A stretch of DNA of 64,000 nucleotides from Streptomyces sp. ISL-87 (GTDB lineage: Bacteria > Actinomycetota > Actinomycetes > Streptomycetales > Streptomycetaceae), in assembly GCF_018614095.1 (NCBI RefSeq), contig NZ_JAGGOY010000119.1, forward strand, positions 35,379 through 99,378, written 5' to 3'. Made by a program: the position numbers and the translations under genes. The notes beneath the pieces are model-generated. The model was given only the letters and a program-made list of their open reading frames with translations, searched no databases and was not told the DNA's origin. Of this stretch, positions 8,274 through 17,121 are shown one piece after another. Each line of letters starts with the position of its first letter. Position 1 is the first letter of the stretch.

Positions 8274-9503
8274 ATGAGCGTCATCACCCAGCCGACGGAT
8301 CTGCTGCGGCGGCAGGATCCGCAGATGGCCGACGTGCTCGCGGGGGAGGCGCGCCGGCAGGCCGACACCTTGCAGCTGATCGCCGCCGAGAACTTCACCT
8401 CGCCCGCCGTGCTCACCGCGCTCGGCTCCGCGCTCGCCAACAAGTACGCCGAGGGATACCCCGGCGCCCGCCACCACGGCGGCTGCGAGTACGCCGACCT
8501 GGCCGAGCAGATCGCCGTCGAGCGGGCCCGCGCGCTGTTCGGGGTCGAGCACGCCAATGTGCAGCCGCATTCCGGGTCCTCCGCCGTGCTGGCCGCGTAC
8601 GCCGCGCTGCTGCGGCCCGGGGACACCGTGCTGGCGATGGGGCTTCCGTACGGCGGCCACCTCACCCACGGGTCGCCCGCCAACTTCTCCGGGCGCTGGT
8701 TCGACTTCGTGGGGTACGGCGTCGACGCCGAGACGGGGCTGATCGACTACCAGCAGGTGCAGGACCTCGCCCGGGCGCACCGGCCGAAGGCCATCGTCTG
8801 CGGCTCGATCTGCTACCCCCGCCACCCCGAGTACTCGGTCTTCCGGGAGATCGCGGACGAAGTCGGGGCCTACCTGATCGCCGATGCCGCGCATCCGATC
8901 GGGCTGGTCGCCGGCGGGGCGGCCCCCAGCCCCGTCCCGTACGCCGACATCGTGTGCGCGACCACGCACAAGGTGCTGCGCGGCCCCCGCGGCGGGATGA
9001 TCCTGTGCGGCTCCGAGTTCGCCGAGCGCATCGACCGGGCCGTGTTCCCCTTCACTCAGGGCGGCGCCCAGATGCACACCATCGCCGCCAAGGCCGTCGC
9101 CTTCGGGGAGGCCGCCCGGCCCGCGTTCACCACGTACGCCCACCGGGTCGTCGCCAATGCGCGGGTGCTGGCCGACGAGCTGGAGGCGCACGGGTTCATC
9201 CTGACGACCGGCGGCACCGACACCCACCTCATCAGCGCGGATCCGGCGCCCCTCGGCCTCGACGGGCCCACCGCCCGCGGCCGGCTCGCCGCCGCCGGGA
9301 TCGTCCTCGACACCTGTGCCCTTCCCTACGGAGACCAGCGGGGGATCCGCCTCGGTACGGCCGCCGTGACCACCCAGGGGATGGGGGAGGCGGAGATGGT
9401 CCGCATCGCCGGGCTGTTTACGGCCGCACTGCACGGGGAACCCGCGAAAACCCGTGCCGAGGTGATGGAGCTGACGCTCGAATATCCCCCGTACGGGGCG
9501 TAA
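8274..9503 (+). CDS. glyA: Serine hydroxymethyltransferase (divergent GlyA)
   Basis: PLP enzyme that interconverts serine and glycine with transfer of the one-carbon unit to tetrahydrofolate. The ATG at 8274 follows CTGGAG and gives 409 residues. The PLP lysine motif is ATTHKVLRGPRGG, and the Asp/His PLP contacts (ADAAHPIGLVAGG) are present. Unusual: the strongly conserved KRYYGG tetrapeptide region is ARHHGG, so both Tyr (64 and 65 in E. coli numbering) are His. The C-terminal carboxylate-binding segment reads GIRLGTAAVT instead of GIR(V/I)GTPA. Streptomyces often have two SHMT genes; this looks like the more divergent one. Confidence 0.88.
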   Translation: MSVITQPTDLLRRQDPQMADVLAGEARRQADTLQLIAAENFTSPAVLTALGSALANKYAEGYPGARHHGGCEYADLAEQIAVERARALFGVEHANVQPHSGSSAVLAAYAALLRPGDTVLAMGLPYGGHLTHGSPANFSGRWFDFVGYGVDAETGLIDYQQVQDLARAHRPKAIVCGSICYPRHPEYSVFREIADEVGAYLIADAAHPIGLVAGGAAPSPVPYADIVCATTHKVLRGPRGGMILCGSEFAERIDRAVFPFTQGGAQMHTIAAKAVAFGEAARPAFTTYAHRVVANARVLADELEAHGFILTTGGTDTHLISADPAPLGLDGPTARGRLAAAGIVLDTCALPYGDQRGIRLGTAAVTTQGMGEAEMVRIAGLFTAALHGEPAKTRAEVMELTLEYPPYGA

Positions 9504-9619
9504 TAGGGGCAAACAGGACGTAGTGCAACCGGGATAACGGCCCCTCGCGTCCTCGGCAGCGGGGACAACGCAGCTAATGTGTGGGGCTGAGATGGCCGGC
9601 GATACATCTGGGGCAGCCA

Positions 9620-10954
9620 GTGCGTGAATACCTGCTGACGCTTTGCGTCACGGTCGCGGTGACCTACCTGCTGACCGGGCCCGTGCGGAAGTTCGCGATC
9701 GCGGCCGGTGCGATGCCCGCGATCCGCGCCCGCGACGTGCACCGCGAGCCGACACCGCGGCTCGGCGGCATCGCCATGTTCGGCGGGCTGTGCGCGGGAC
9801 TGCTGGTCGCCGACCACCTGCAGAACCTCAACGGGGTCTTCGAGCTGTCGAACGAACCGCGGGCGCTGCTCTCCGGGGCGGCGCTGATCTGGCTGGTCGG
9901 CGTGCTCGACGACAAGTTCGAGATCGACGCCCTGATCAAGCTCGGCGCGCAGATGATCGCCGCCGGTGTGATGGTCATCCAGGGCCTGACCATCCTGTGG
10001 ATCCCGGTCCCGTTCATCGGGACGGTCGCGCTCACCCAGTGGCAGGGCAACCTGCTCACAGTGGCCCTCGTCGTGATCACCATCAACGCGGTGAACTTCG
10101 TGGACGGCCTCGACGGCCTGGCCGCCGGCATGGTCTGCATCGCCGCCGGCGCGTTCTTCCTCTACGGGTACCGCATCTGGTTCGGCTACGGGATCGAGTC
10201 GGCCGCGCCGGCGACCCTCTTCGCCGCGATCCTGATGGGCATGTGCCTCGGCTTCCTGCCGCACAACATGCATCCCGCCCGGATTTTCATGGGCGACTCC
10301 GGCTCGATGCTCATCGGCCTGGTGCTCGCCGCGTCCACCATCTCCATCACCGGGCAGGTGGACCCGGACGCGATGGCCCTCTTCGCGGGTGGCGAGCGCA
10401 ACGCGACGCACGCGATGCTGCCGGTCTTCATCCCGCTGCTGCTGCCGCTGACGATCACCGCGATCCCGGTGGCGGACCTGGTCCTCGCCGTCGTCCGGCG
10501 CACCTGGAAGGGCCAGTCCCCGTTCGCGGCGGACCGCGGGCACCTGCACCACCGGCTGCTGGAACTCGGTCATTCACACAGCCGCGCGGTGCTGATCATG
10601 TACTTCTGGTCGGGGCTGATCGCGTTCGGGACGGTCGGCTATTCGGTGCATTCCACCTCGATGTGGATCGTGCTCGCGATCGCCGCGCTCAGTGCGGTGG
10701 GCCTGATCCTGCTGCTCCTGCCGCGCTTCACCCCGCGCGCACCGCGCTGGGCCGAAGGCCTCGTTCCGCCGCGCTACCGGCACGCGGCGCGGGCCGCGGA
10801 GGCCGCCGCCGAGGCGGCCGCGCAGGATGCCACGGGCACCGAGCCGATGCCGGCCCGTCCGGTCGCGGTGGGTGTGTCCGGCGTCAACGGAGCGACCGCC
10901 GTAGGCCCCCGTTCGCGCTTCCCCGACCGACGTAAGGCCGAATCGGCCCGCTGA
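9620..10954 (+). CDS. wecA: Undecaprenyl-phosphate GlcNAc-1-phosphate transferase (WecA/MraY family)
   Basis: Multi-pass membrane enzyme that starts a cell-wall glycopolymer by moving a sugar 1-phosphate from a UDP-sugar to undecaprenyl phosphate. GTG 9620 is chosen because the first membrane helix (REYLLTLCVTVAVTYLL) then begins near the N-terminus; GTG 9581 would add 13 residues. About ten hydrophobic segments are visible. Family motifs are HREPTPRLGG, NFVDGLDGLAAG, RIFMGDSGSM and DRGHLHHRLL. The last roughly 60 residues are a hydrophilic Ala/Arg-rich tail. It precedes the atp operon, as in mycobacteria. Confidence 0.92.
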   Translation: MREYLLTLCVTVAVTYLLTGPVRKFAIAAGAMPAIRARDVHREPTPRLGGIAMFGGLCAGLLVADHLQNLNGVFELSNEPRALLSGAALIWLVGVLDDKFEIDALIKLGAQMIAAGVMVIQGLTILWIPVPFIGTVALTQWQGNLLTVALVVITINAVNFVDGLDGLAAGMVCIAAGAFFLYGYRIWFGYGIESAAPATLFAAILMGMCLGFLPHNMHPARIFMGDSGSMLIGLVLAASTISITGQVDPDAMALFAGGERNATHAMLPVFIPLLLPLTITAIPVADLVLAVVRRTWKGQSPFAADRGHLHHRLLELGHSHSRAVLIMYFWSGLIAFGTVGYSVHSTSMWIVLAIAALSAVGLILLLLPRFTPRAPRWAEGLVPPRYRHAARAAEAAAEAAAQDATGTEPMPARPVAVGVSGVNGATAVGPRSRFPDRRKAESAR

Positions 10955-11238
10955 CGGGCTGGGCGCATGTCGGACATGAACCCCCTTTACCACATAAGGT
11001 GGCCGCCTGTCGTGCACACACGGGCGGGTTACCTCTCATGTGTGACAGTCAGCACACCTGCCAGGTAAAGCTCTCATCAAATAGTTTGTGATACCGTTCA
11101 CTAAACCCGGCGACAGAGCCGAAGGACCGTAGTGCGACGGTCCATTGGCCCGAGGTTCGTACTCGGACCGGGCTTACGCTCGTCCCGTACGAGTTCCGTA
11201 CGAGTCCGTGCCCCCACCACCACGCGGAGCAAACCGCC
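10955..11238 (+). other. Non-coding region before the atp operon
   Basis: 284 bp without a gene. It should hold the main atp promoter. The AT-richer segment 11074-11106, with TGTGATACC at 11087-11095, is the best place for a -10 element, but no clear -35 is present. A GTG-N8-CAC partial palindrome lies at 11042-11055. No confident promoter call is made. Confidence 0.4.
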
Positions 11239-11691
11239 ATGCGGTCAGATGACGTCCGATCCCTCCTGAAGGCTGCTGTACCCACAGCTGCTGCCGGCGC
11301 AATCGCCGCCGTCATCAGCGCGTTCGTGGTCGGCGGCAAGGGGGCGGTGGGAGCCGTTGTCGCGACCGTGGTCGTGATTCTCTTCATGGGTCTCGGATTC
11401 GTGGTCCTGCAGCGCACGGCGAAATCCCTGCCGCACCTGTTCCAGGCCATGGGGCTCATGCTCTACGCGGCACAGATCCTTCTGCTCTTCGTTTTTCTCG
11501 CCGTGTTCAAGAACACGACGTTGTTCCACCCTCGAGCGTTCGCGATCACGCTCGTCGCCACCACCTTGGTGTGGATCGGCGCGCAGACGCGTGCTCACAT
11601 GAAAGCCAAGATTCTCTACGTCGAACCCGACTCGACGAAGCCCGACTCGACGAAGGGCGAAAAGCCCGAAAATCCGGGATCGAAGTCGTGA
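11239..11691 (+). CDS. atpI: ATP synthase protein I
   Basis: Small membrane protein at the head of the atp operon, thought to help assembly of the c-ring. 150 residues with four hydrophobic segments: about 13-32, 36-56, 74-92 and 98-116. The C-terminal hydrophilic tail contains PDSTKPDSTK, from a perfect 15-bp tandem repeat at 11626-11655. The ATG at 11239 follows CGGAG. Identification relies on position, size and topology, since this family is weakly conserved. Confidence 0.85.
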   Translation: MRSDDVRSLLKAAVPTAAAGAIAAVISAFVVGGKGAVGAVVATVVVILFMGLGFVVLQRTAKSLPHLFQAMGLMLYAAQILLLFVFLAVFKNTTLFHPRAFAITLVATTLVWIGAQTRAHMKAKILYVEPDSTKPDSTKGEKPENPGSKS

Positions 11692-11916
11692 GGGGTAGGG
11701 CCGGGATAAGGGCGCGTTCGAGATCCTGCTATCGTCCGGTTCCAACTGCGGCACTGCGGGCGCGGGCATCTGAGCTGACGCCTGTTCCATCGCGAGGCTC
11801 GATGCCTGACTGCCGCCCCCACATCCGTTACACCAGTCCAGTGCCGAACCGCGGCTGCGCGCCGCGCCGACACAACGAGGTTGCCGTACCTATGCGCCAC
11901 GCTGAAGGAGCCCGCG
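11692..11916 (+). other. atpI-atpB intergenic region
   Basis: 225 bp, unusually long inside an atp operon. TGC-TATCGT at 11727-11735 resembles an extended -10 box and may be a second promoter for the structural genes. The -35 position is poor, so this is weak. No gene seen. Confidence 0.3.
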
Positions 11917-12741
11917 GTGAGTGCTGACCCGACGCAGGTCCTCGCTTTCGAGACCGACTGTCACATCTTTGATGGATGTGGCTTCCCCGGCCCGGGCCTG
12001 CACTCGTTCCTCTTCGAGCCGCTGTGGGGCGAAGCCGGCACCACCAGTGCGTACTTCAACAAGCCGATGCTGCTGGCCCTCCTGGGCTCCGTGATCATCG
12101 TTGCTTTCTTCTGGGCCGCCTTCGGCAAGCCGAAGGTCGTCCCGGGCAAGCTCCAGATGGTCGCCGAGTCCGGATATGACTTCGTGCGCCGCGGCATCGT
12201 GTACGAGACGCTGGGCAAGAAGGAGGGCGAGAAGTACGTCCCCTTCATGGTCTCGCTGTTCTTCTTCGTCTGGATCCTGAACGTCTGGTCGATCGTTCCC
12301 GTGGCGCAGTTCCCGGTGACTTCGATCATTGCGTACCCGGCGATTCTCGCGGCGATCGTGTACTTCATCTGGATGTCGGTGACGTTCAAGCGCCACGGCT
12401 TCGTCGGCGGTCTCAAGAACCTCACCGGCTACGACAAGTCGCTCGGCGCGGTCCTGCCGCTCGTCATGGTCATCGAGTTCTTCTCGAACGTCCTGGTGCG
12501 CCCGTTCACCCACGCGGTCCGACTCTTCGCGAACATGTTCGCCGGTCACACCCTGCTGCTGCTGTTCACCATCGCCAGCTGGTACCTGCTGAACGGAATC
12601 GGCATCGCCTACGCGGGTGTCTCGTTCGTCATGGTGATCGTGATGACCGCCTTCGAGCTCTTCATCCAGGCTGTCCAGGCGTACGTCTTCGTCCTCCTGG
12701 CCTGCAGCTTCATCCAGGGCGCGCTCGCCGAGCACCACTGA
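11917..12741 (+). CDS. atpB: ATP synthase F0 subunit a
   Basis: Forms the proton half-channels of the F0 stator. GTG 11917 with AAGGAG 6 nt upstream gives 274 residues. Five to six membrane helices are visible. The essential arginine facing the c-ring is Arg202 in FTHAVRLFANMFAGH. Second gene of the operon; 76 bp precede atpE. Confidence 0.97.
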   Translation: MSADPTQVLAFETDCHIFDGCGFPGPGLHSFLFEPLWGEAGTTSAYFNKPMLLALLGSVIIVAFFWAAFGKPKVVPGKLQMVAESGYDFVRRGIVYETLGKKEGEKYVPFMVSLFFFVWILNVWSIVPVAQFPVTSIIAYPAILAAIVYFIWMSVTFKRHGFVGGLKNLTGYDKSLGAVLPLVMVIEFFSNVLVRPFTHAVRLFANMFAGHTLLLLFTIASWYLLNGIGIAYAGVSFVMVIVMTAFELFIQAVQAYVFVLLACSFIQGALAEHH

Positions 12742-12817
12742 GCCCGGCCCACCCCCAAACCCCCTGTCGTCCGGTGGCCAACCCCCACCGGTCCGTGAAA
12801 GAGAAGGAAGAACTGGC

Positions 12818-13051
12818 ATGTCCCAGATCCTTGCTGCCGCCGAAGGCGTCACCGGTTCCCTCAGCTCCGTCGGTTACGGTCTCGCGGCCATCGGCCCGGG
12901 CGTCGGCGTCGGCATCATCTTCGGTAACGGCACGCAGGCTCTCGCCCGTCAGCCCGAGGCTGCCGGTCTGATCCGCGCCAACCAGATCCTCGGCTTCGCC
13001 TTCTGTGAGGCGCTCGCCCTCATCGGTCTGGTCATGCCGTTCGTCTACTAA
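12818..13051 (+). CDS. atpE: ATP synthase F0 subunit c
   Basis: Proton-carrying ring subunit, 77 residues, two hydrophobic hairpin helices (about 17-40 and 53-75) joined by the polar loop ARQPE. The proton-binding carboxylate is Glu64 in GFAFCEALALIG. GAAGGAAG precedes the ATG. The polar N-terminal MSQILAAAEGVTG is typical of the actinobacterial subunit. Confidence 0.97.
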   Translation: MSQILAAAEGVTGSLSSVGYGLAAIGPGVGVGIIFGNGTQALARQPEAAGLIRANQILGFAFCEALALIGLVMPFVY

Positions 13052-13094
13052 GACGAGCCGCGACCACTAGTCCGATTAGACGAAAGGCACTGAT

Positions 13095-13637
13095 GTGAAC
13101 CTCCTGGTTCTCGCGGCTGAGGAGGCCGAAAACCCCCTCATCCCGCCGATCCCCGAGCTCGTCATCGGTCTGATCGCCTTCGTCATCGTCTTCGGTTTCC
13201 TCGCGAAGAAGCTCCTCCCGAACATCAACAAGGTTCTGGACGAGCGCCACGCGGCGATCGAGGGCGGTATCGAGAAGGCTCAGGCTGCTCAGATCGAGGC
13301 CCAGAGCGTGCTGGAGCAGTACAAGGCCCAGCTCGCCGAAGCCCGGCACGAGGCCGCTCGCCTGCGCCAGGACGCGCTGGAGCAGGGCACTGCGCTCAAG
13401 GAAGAACTGCGCGCAGAGGGCCAGCGGCAGCGTGAGGAGATCATCGCTGCCGGCCACGCCCAGATCGAGGCCGACCGCAAGGCCGCCTCTCAGGCGCTGC
13501 GCCAGGACGTGGGCAAGCTCGCCACCGACCTGGCCGGCAAGCTCGTCGGCGAGTCCCTTGAGGACCACGCCCGGCAGAGCCGCACCATCGACCGTTTCCT
13601 CAGCGAGCTCGAGGAGAAGGCCGAGGCGGCCCGATGA
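13095..13637 (+). CDS. atpF: ATP synthase F0 subunit b
   Basis: Peripheral-stalk subunit of 180 residues. One N-terminal membrane helix (about 18-38) is followed by a long charged coiled coil. GTG 13095 has GAAAGG upstream. The stop overlaps the ATG of atpH (ATGA), so synthesis of the two stalk subunits is coupled. Confidence 0.96.
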   Translation: MNLLVLAAEEAENPLIPPIPELVIGLIAFVIVFGFLAKKLLPNINKVLDERHAAIEGGIEKAQAAQIEAQSVLEQYKAQLAEARHEAARLRQDALEQGTALKEELRAEGQRQREEIIAAGHAQIEADRKAASQALRQDVGKLATDLAGKLVGESLEDHARQSRTIDRFLSELEEKAEAAR

Positions 13638-14449
13638 ACGGATCGAGCCGCGAGGCGCTGGCCTCCGCGCGTGAGCGCCTCGACGCGCTGATGGACAACA
13701 CGTCCGTCGACGCGGCGAAGCTCGCCGGTGAGCTGGCAGCCGTCACCGCGCTGCTCGACCGTGAGGTCTCGCTGCGTCGGGTCATCACGGACCCGGCGCA
13801 GTCCGGCGAGGCCAAGGCCGAGCTGGTCGGCCGACTGCTGGCGAACCAGGTGGGCGGGGAAACCCTCGACCTGGTGTCCGGCATGGCCCGGTCCCGCTGG
13901 TCGCAGTCCCGCGACCTGGTGGACTCGTTGGAGGAGCTGGCGGCCAACGCCGACCTCACGGCGGCCCAGCAGGCCGGCGCGCTCGACGGCGTCGAGGACG
14001 AGGTGTTCCGGTTCGGCCGGATCGTCTCCTCGAGCACCGAGCTGCGTGCCGCGCTGACCGACCGGGCGGCCACCGCCTCCGCCAAGAGCGGGCTGCTGCG
14101 CAGCCTGCTCGGCGGCAAGGTGAACGCCGTCACCGAGCGCCTGATCACGCGTCTCGTCACGCACCCGCGTGGACGTAGCCTGGAAGCGGGACTCCAGTCC
14201 CTTTCCACGCTCGCCGCCGAGCGCCGCAACCGCATGGTCGCCACCGTGACCACCGCGGTTCCGCTCAGCGACGTGCAGCGACAGCGTCTCGGCGCGGTGC
14301 TGGCCAAGCTGTACGGCCGCCAGATGCACCTGAACCTCGACGTGGACCCCACGGTCCTCGGCGGGATCTCGGTGCGGGTCGGCGACGAGGTCATCGACGG
14401 CACCATCGCGGACCGCCTCGCCGAGGCGTCCCGCCGCATGGCCGGCTGA
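13634..14449 (+). CDS. atpH: ATP synthase F1 subunit delta
   Basis: Connects the b stalk to the alpha3beta3 head. At 271 residues it is longer than the roughly 180-residue E. coli delta, because of the extended N-terminal part usual in Streptomyces. The conserved C-terminal domain ends with LNLDVDPTVLGGISVRVGDEVIDGTI. The start overlaps atpF by 4 bases. Confidence 0.95.
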   Translation: MNGSSREALASARERLDALMDNTSVDAAKLAGELAAVTALLDREVSLRRVITDPAQSGEAKAELVGRLLANQVGGETLDLVSGMARSRWSQSRDLVDSLEELAANADLTAAQQAGALDGVEDEVFRFGRIVSSSTELRAALTDRAATASAKSGLLRSLLGGKVNAVTERLITRLVTHPRGRSLEAGLQSLSTLAAERRNRMVATVTTAVPLSDVQRQRLGAVLAKLYGRQMHLNLDVDPTVLGGISVRVGDEVIDGTIADRLAEASRRMAG

Positions 14450-14578
14450 CCAGCCACCAATAGAACAAAGCATTCCTAGCGGCCCGGTTGGGCCGTGCAG
14501 AACTTGCAGAAGATTCCTGGGGGTCGCCCCCAGACCCCTAAGAAGCTTCAGGCCCAACAAGGAGAGCAGGGAACCCAG

Positions 14579-16174
14579 ATGGCGGAGCTCACGATCCGGC
14601 CGGAGGAGATCCGGGACGCACTGGAGAACTTTGTCCAGTCGTACCAGCCGGACGCGGCCTCGCGCGAGGAGGTCGGAACGGTCAGCGTTGCCGGCGACGG
14701 CATCGCGAAGGTGGAGGGCCTGCCCTCCGCCATGGCGAACGAGCTGCTGAAGTTCGAGGACGGCACCCTCGGTCTCGCCCTCAACCTCGAGGAGCGCGAG
14801 ATCGGTGCGGTCGTCCTCGGCGAGTTCAGCGGTATCGAGGAGGGCCAGCCGGTGCAGCGCACCGGTGAGGTTCTCTCCGTAGGTGTCGGCGAGGGTTACC
14901 TCGGCCGCGTCGTCGACCCGCTCGGCAACCCGATCGACGGCCTCGGCGAGATTGCGACCGAGGGCCGCCGCGCCCTTGAGCTGCAGGCCCCCGGCGTCAT
15001 GGTCCGCAAGTCGGTCCACGAGCCGATGCAGACCGGCTACAAGGCCATCGACGCGATGGTGCCGATCGGCCGTGGCCAGCGTCAGCTGATCATCGGTGAC
15101 CGTCAGACGGGTAAGACCGCTCTGGCCGTCGACACGATCATCAACCAGCGCGACAACTGGCGCTCGGGCGACGTGAACAAGCAGGTTCGCTGCATCTACG
15201 TCGCCATCGGCCAGAAGGGCTCGACCATCGCGTCCGTTCGCGGCGCCCTGGAAGACGCCGGCGCGCTCGAGTACACGACGATCGTCGCCGCCCCGGCGTC
15301 CGACCCGGCCGGCTTCAAGTACCTGGCGCCGTACACCGGGTCCGCCATCGGCCAGCACTGGATGTACGCCGGCAAGCACGTCCTGATCATCTTCGACGAC
15401 CTGTCGAAGCAGGCCGACGCCTACCGCGCCGTGTCGCTGCTGCTGCGCCGCCCGCCGGGCCGTGAGGCCTACCCGGGTGACGTCTTCTACTTGCACTCCC
15501 GTCTGCTGGAGCGCTGCGCGAAGCTCTCCGACGACATGGGCGCCGGTTCGATGACCGGTCTGCCGATCGTCGAGACCAAGGCGAACGACGTGTCGGCGTT
15601 CATCCCGACCAACGTCATCTCCATCACCGACGGCCAGTGCTTCCTGGAGTCCGACCTGTTCAACGCGGGCCAGCGCCCGGCGCTGAACGTCGGTATCTCG
15701 GTCTCCCGCGTCGGTGGCTCCGCCCAGCACAAGGCCATGAAGCAGGTTTCCGGCCGTCTGCGCCTGGACCTGGCCCAGTACCGCGAGCTGGAGGCGTTCG
15801 CCGCCTTCGGTTCCGACCTGGACGCCGCGTCGAAGGCCTCGCTGGAGCGCGGTAAGCGCCTGGTCGAGCTGCTGAAGCAGGGCCAGTACCAGCCGATGCC
15901 CGTCGAGGAGCAGGTCGTCTCCGTCTGGGCCGGTACCACCGGCAAGATGGACGACGTCCCGGTCAACGACATCCGTCGCTTCGAGTCGGAGCTGCTGGAG
16001 CACCTGCGCCGCGAGCGCAAGGACCTCCTGACCTCCATCTCCGACGGCGGCAAGATGTCGGACGACACCCTGACGTCGATCGCTGACGCCATCGCCAACT
16101 TCAAGCGGCAGTTCGAGACCTCGGACGGCAAGCTCCTGGGCGAGGACGCGCCGGCCGTCAACGTCTCCAAGTGA
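14579..16174 (+). CDS. atpA: ATP synthase F1 subunit alpha
   Basis: Non-catalytic nucleotide-binding subunit of the F1 head, 531 residues. The ATG at 14579 follows AAGGAGAG. The P-loop is GDRQTGKT, and the PGREAYPGDVFYLHSRLLERC block is present. A small palindrome in the 129-bp spacer, CTGGGGG at 14517-14523 with CCCCCAG at 14527-14533, may affect the local mRNA. An in-frame upstream start at 14495 lacks a ribosome site. Confidence 0.97.
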   Translation: MAELTIRPEEIRDALENFVQSYQPDAASREEVGTVSVAGDGIAKVEGLPSAMANELLKFEDGTLGLALNLEEREIGAVVLGEFSGIEEGQPVQRTGEVLSVGVGEGYLGRVVDPLGNPIDGLGEIATEGRRALELQAPGVMVRKSVHEPMQTGYKAIDAMVPIGRGQRQLIIGDRQTGKTALAVDTIINQRDNWRSGDVNKQVRCIYVAIGQKGSTIASVRGALEDAGALEYTTIVAAPASDPAGFKYLAPYTGSAIGQHWMYAGKHVLIIFDDLSKQADAYRAVSLLLRRPPGREAYPGDVFYLHSRLLERCAKLSDDMGAGSMTGLPIVETKANDVSAFIPTNVISITDGQCFLESDLFNAGQRPALNVGISVSRVGGSAQHKAMKQVSGRLRLDLAQYRELEAFAAFGSDLDAASKASLERGKRLVELLKQGQYQPMPVEEQVVSVWAGTTGKMDDVPVNDIRRFESELLEHLRRERKDLLTSISDGGKMSDDTLTSIADAIANFKRQFETSDGKLLGEDAPAVNVSK

Positions 16175-16194
16175 CGACGGAAGGGACCTGACTC

Positions 16195-17121
16195 ATGGGA
16201 GCGCAGCTCCGGGTCTACAAGCGTCGCATCCGTGCCGTCACGGCGACCAAGAAGATCACCAAGGCGATGGAGATGATCGCCGCCTCGCGCATCGTCAAGG
16301 CGCAGCGCAAGGTGGCGGCATCGATGCCGTACGCGACCGAGCTCACCCGTGCGGTGACCGCGGTGGCGACCGGCTCGAACACCAAGCACGCCCTGACCAC
16401 CGAGGTCGAGGCGCCGGTGCGCGCCGCGATCCTGCTCATCACGAGCGACCGCGGTCTGGCCGGCGGCTACTCCTCGAACGCCATCAAGCAGGCGGAGCGG
16501 CTCACCGAGCGGCTGCGCGGCGAGGGCAAGGAGGTCGACACGTACATCGTCGGCCGTAAGGGTGTGGCCTACTTCGGCTTCCGCGAGCGCAAGGTCGCGG
16601 AGTCGTGGACCGGCTTCACCGACAGCCCGGCCTACGCCGACGCCAAGCGCGTCGCGGCGCCGCTGATCGAGGCCATCCAGCTGGACACGGCCGAGGGCAA
16701 CGGCGGCGGTGTCGACGAGTTGCACATCGTCTACACGGAATTCGTGTCGATGATGACGCAGAACGCGGTGGACGGCCGGATGCTGCCGCTCAGCCTCGAC
16801 CAGGCTGCGGAGGAGACGGGCGCGAAGGGCGAGATCCTTCCGCTGTTCGACTTCGAGCCGTCGGCGGAGGACGTCCTCGACGCCCTGCTGCCGCGCTACG
16901 TCGAGAGCCGTATCTACAACGCACTGCTGCAGTCGGCCGCTTCCGAGCACGCCGCCCGCCGCCGCGCGATGAAGTCGGCGACCGACAACGCCGGGGATCT
17001 CATCAAGAGCCTCTCCCGGCTTGCCAACGCGGCCCGCCAGGCCGAAATCACCCAGGAAATCAGCGAGATCGTCGGTGGCGCCAGCGCCATGGCAGACGCG
17101 ACCGCGGGGAGTGACAAGTAA
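16195..17121 (+). CDS. atpG: ATP synthase F1 subunit gamma
   Basis: Central rotor shaft, 308 residues. The N-terminal helix MGAQLRVYKRRIRAVTATKKITKAM and the C-terminal helix ending SEIVGGASAMADATAG form the coiled coil in the head; LLITSDRGLAGGYSSN is the conserved central motif. The TAA stop shares one base with the ATG of atpD. Confidence 0.97.
   Translation: MGAQLRVYKRRIRAVTATKKITKAMEMIAASRIVKAQRKVAASMPYATELTRAVTAVATGSNTKHALTTEVEAPVRAAILLITSDRGLAGGYSSNAIKQAERLTERLRGEGKEVDTYIVGRKGVAYFGFRERKVAESWTGFTDSPAYADAKRVAAPLIEAIQLDTAEGNGGGVDELHIVYTEFVSMMTQNAVDGRMLPLSLDQAAEETGAKGEILPLFDFEPSAEDVLDALLPRYVESRIYNALLQSAASEHAARRRAMKSATDNAGDLIKSLSRLANAARQAEITQEISEIVGGASAMADATAGSDK

Noticed and set aside
11042..11055. 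Crp-like site GTG-N8-CAC before the atp operon
   Set aside because: One mismatch to the remembered Streptomyces consensus GTG-N6-G-N-CAC, and such short motifs are expected by chance. It also lies far from atpI.
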